Positions 62,697 to 64,000 of a DNA stretch of 64,000 bases are shown here, piece by piece; within the stretch, counting starts at the first letter, position 1, and each line of letters starts with the position of its first letter. The stretch spans positions 219,579 to 283,578 of the forward strand of contig CANRHB010000001.1 of the NCBI GenBank assembly GCA_947630325.1, read 5' to 3'. The DNA is from an uncultured Clostridia bacterium. Its GTDB lineage: Bacteria; Bacillota; Clostridia; Christensenellales; Borkfalkiaceae. The notes under the pieces are model-generated. The model had not been told where the DNA came from, searched no databases, and was given only the letters and a program-made list of their open reading frames with translations. Made by a program: the position numbers and the translations under genes.

Positions 62697-64000
62697 GCAT
62701 CCACCTCGTATTCGAGAATCCTATCCCCCACGGAGAGGAAGTTGCGCTTGATACGGCGGGTCTTGTGCTTGTAGACGATGCCGAGAATTTGAATGGAGAT
62801 GAGCGGGGTTAGGGCGACGAACGCCACGCACCCGAACGCCTGCGTCATGATAGCGGCCGTGCTTCCGCCGTTCAAGGCGTAACAGGCGCCCACCGCCAGG
62901 GGGAGAACGAAGGAGGACACCATGGCCCCGCTTGCCACGCCGCCCGAGTCGAAGGCGATGCCCGTGAAGATGGGCGGGGTAAAGAAGGTAAGCACGAGCG
63001 CAAGCGCATACCCGGGAGCCAAGATCCACATGATGTTGATGCCCGTAAGGATACGGAGCATGGCGAGCCCCAAGGAGATACACACGCCCGCGCACAGCCC
63101 GCGCTTCATCGACCTTGCGCTGATGGCACCCGCGGAGGTGCGCTCCACCTGCTTGTTGAGGACGTGCACGGCGGGCTCCGCCGCAACGACGAAGTAGCCG
63201 ATGAGCATTCCCACGGGGATGAGCAGCCACCCGCCCCACAGGTTTGCGAGTTCCTCGCCGATCGCCCTGCCGACGGGCATGAACCCGACGTTCGCCCCCG
63301 TTAAAAAGAGGACGAGCCCCACAAAGGTGTAGGCGAACCCGACGAAAATGCGCACAAGCTGGCGTTTGCGGAAGGAGCGGGTGATAAGCTGAAAGCAGAG
63401 GAAGAACACGAGAATGGGCGTGATCGCTATGATCACCTCCAAGGCATAATCGGCAAATCCGTGCAGATAGAGGAAGAGAACGCCGTATGTATTCTGCGCG
63501 GAGTCGATCGCCTCATAGGGATAGCTGAGCCCGCCGATCTTGAAGGCGATCCCGAGAATGAGCACGGCGATGATGGGTCCCACGCTCGAGAGCGCAACGA
63601 GGCCGAAGGAGTCCGCCTGCCCCTTTCCGTCGCTTCGGATGGAGGCGACGCCCACGCCGAGGGACATGATGAACGGGACGGTCATGGGGCCCGTCGTCAC
63701 GCCGCCCGAGTCGAAGGAGACCGCCCAAAAATCGGGCGAGACGAAGATACTCAGTATAAACGCCGTCACATAGAACAGGATGAGGAGAATGCTCAGACGG
63801 ATGTGGAACACGATGCGGAGCATGGCGATCATGAGGAAGATCCCCACCCCCACCGCGACGGTGATGATGAGAAGGTAGTTGCCGAGGAAGGTGCGGTCCG
63901 AAAGGCTCTTCACCTGCCCCGCGAGAATTTGAAGGTCGGGCTCGGCGATCGTCACGATGATACCGATGACGAGGGAAACGAGGGCGATGAGCCAGATCTT
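62693..64000 (-). CDS. DUF1538 membrane protein (5' end outside window)
   Basis: At least 435 residues are visible; the frame remains open to the window edge through a hydrophobic segment (WLIALVSLVIGIIVTIAEPD), so the true start lies outside. The protein is an internal duplication: AEPDLQILAGQV matches AEPAVHVLNKQV, and FDSGGVTTGPMTVPFIMSLGVG matches FDSGGVASGAMVSSFVLPLAVG. This is the DUF1538 family, with about twelve membrane helices in the visible part, probably a transporter of unknown substrate. It overlaps the PII-like gene by ATGA. Confidence 0.9.
   Translation of the reverse strand, partial: KIWLIALVSLVIGIIVTIAEPDLQILAGQVKSLSDRTFLGNYLLIITVAVGVGIFLMIAMLRIVFHIRLSILLILFYVTAFILSIFVSPDFWAVSFDSGGVTTGPMTVPFIMSLGVGVASIRSDGKGQADSFGLVALSSVGPIIAVLILGIAFKIGGLSYPYEAIDSAQNTYGVLFLYLHGFADYALEVIIAITPILVFFLCFQLITRSFRKRQLVRIFVGFAYTFVGLVLFLTGANVGFMPVGRAIGEELANLWGGWLLIPVGMLIGYFVVAAEPAVHVLNKQVERTSAGAISARSMKRGLCAGVCISLGLAMLRILTGINIMWILAPGYALALVLTFFTPPIFTGIAFDSGGVASGAMVSSFVLPLAVGACYALNGGSTAAIMTQAFGCVAFVALTPLISIQILGIVYKHKTRRIKRNFLSVGDRILEYEVDA

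Overview
The window is about 57% G+C and reads as chromosome of an anaerobic, probably spore-forming member of the Clostridia (Bacillota). The evidence is WhiA with a MurB/PHP neighbourhood, the spore-coat/cortex genes yabP and yabQ beside a DivIC-type division gene, a DUF1540 protein, AdhE, a secG-rnr-smpB operon and many lipoproteins. The genus cannot be fixed from the sequence; an uncultured gut lineage such as Christensenellales is plausible. Most promoters I could place have a -35 and -10 exactly 17 bp apart.

Layout. 1-3407: murB, PHP phosphatase and whiA (cut by the window edge), an orphan solute-binding lipoprotein and a DUF1540 protein. 3462-10211: rplI, adhE, a repeat island and valS. 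10265-16475: a three-gene NMT1/SsuA-type ABC importer, a YkvI-like membrane protein running antisense into the importer, and a large membrane-anchored PadR-like regulator with a 45-bp minisatellite. 16536-21603: rho, an MBL hydrolase, tyrA, a YgjP-like metallopeptidase and aroA. 21682-23240: a highly structured leader or small RNA followed by a BspA-like leucine-rich-repeat lipoprotein. 23306-29069: a DtxR/MntR repressor, GH127 arabinofuranosidase with a tyrosine phosphatase, a small Xre regulator, and the yabP-yabQ-divIC-ppx-M50 operon. 29217-40236: typA, a 984-residue lipoprotein, folA, thyA, gltX, a histidine phosphatase, panE-like, aroK and a small lipoprotein. 40364-47089: secG-rnr-smpB, a lipase/holin-like pair and a MacB-type ABC exporter. 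47177-51696: a GH51-type arabinofuranosidase, tRNA-Leu(CAG), a serine recombinase and an Ig-like lipoprotein. 51766-58021: STAS protein, single-module NRPS with terminal reductase, SpoIIE-type phosphatase and RsbW-like kinase in one operon. 58022-64000: a second repeat island, rarA, ASCH protein, histidine phosphatase, peptidase E, a duplicated PII-like protein and a DUF1538 membrane protein (cut by the edge).

The two most interesting systems are the NRPS operon, where a complete Rsb-type partner-switching cassette surrounds an enzyme predicted to release an aminoacyl or acyl-aminoacyl aldehyde, and the 21717-21933 RNA, whose start site falls on the first base of a perfect 17-bp closing stem and which ends in a UUCG-loop terminator directly before a surface lipoprotein gene. 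Other notable features are four copies of a dispersed TATGTC palindrome family, three genes whose promoters predict leaderless mRNAs, and mosaic repeat islands.
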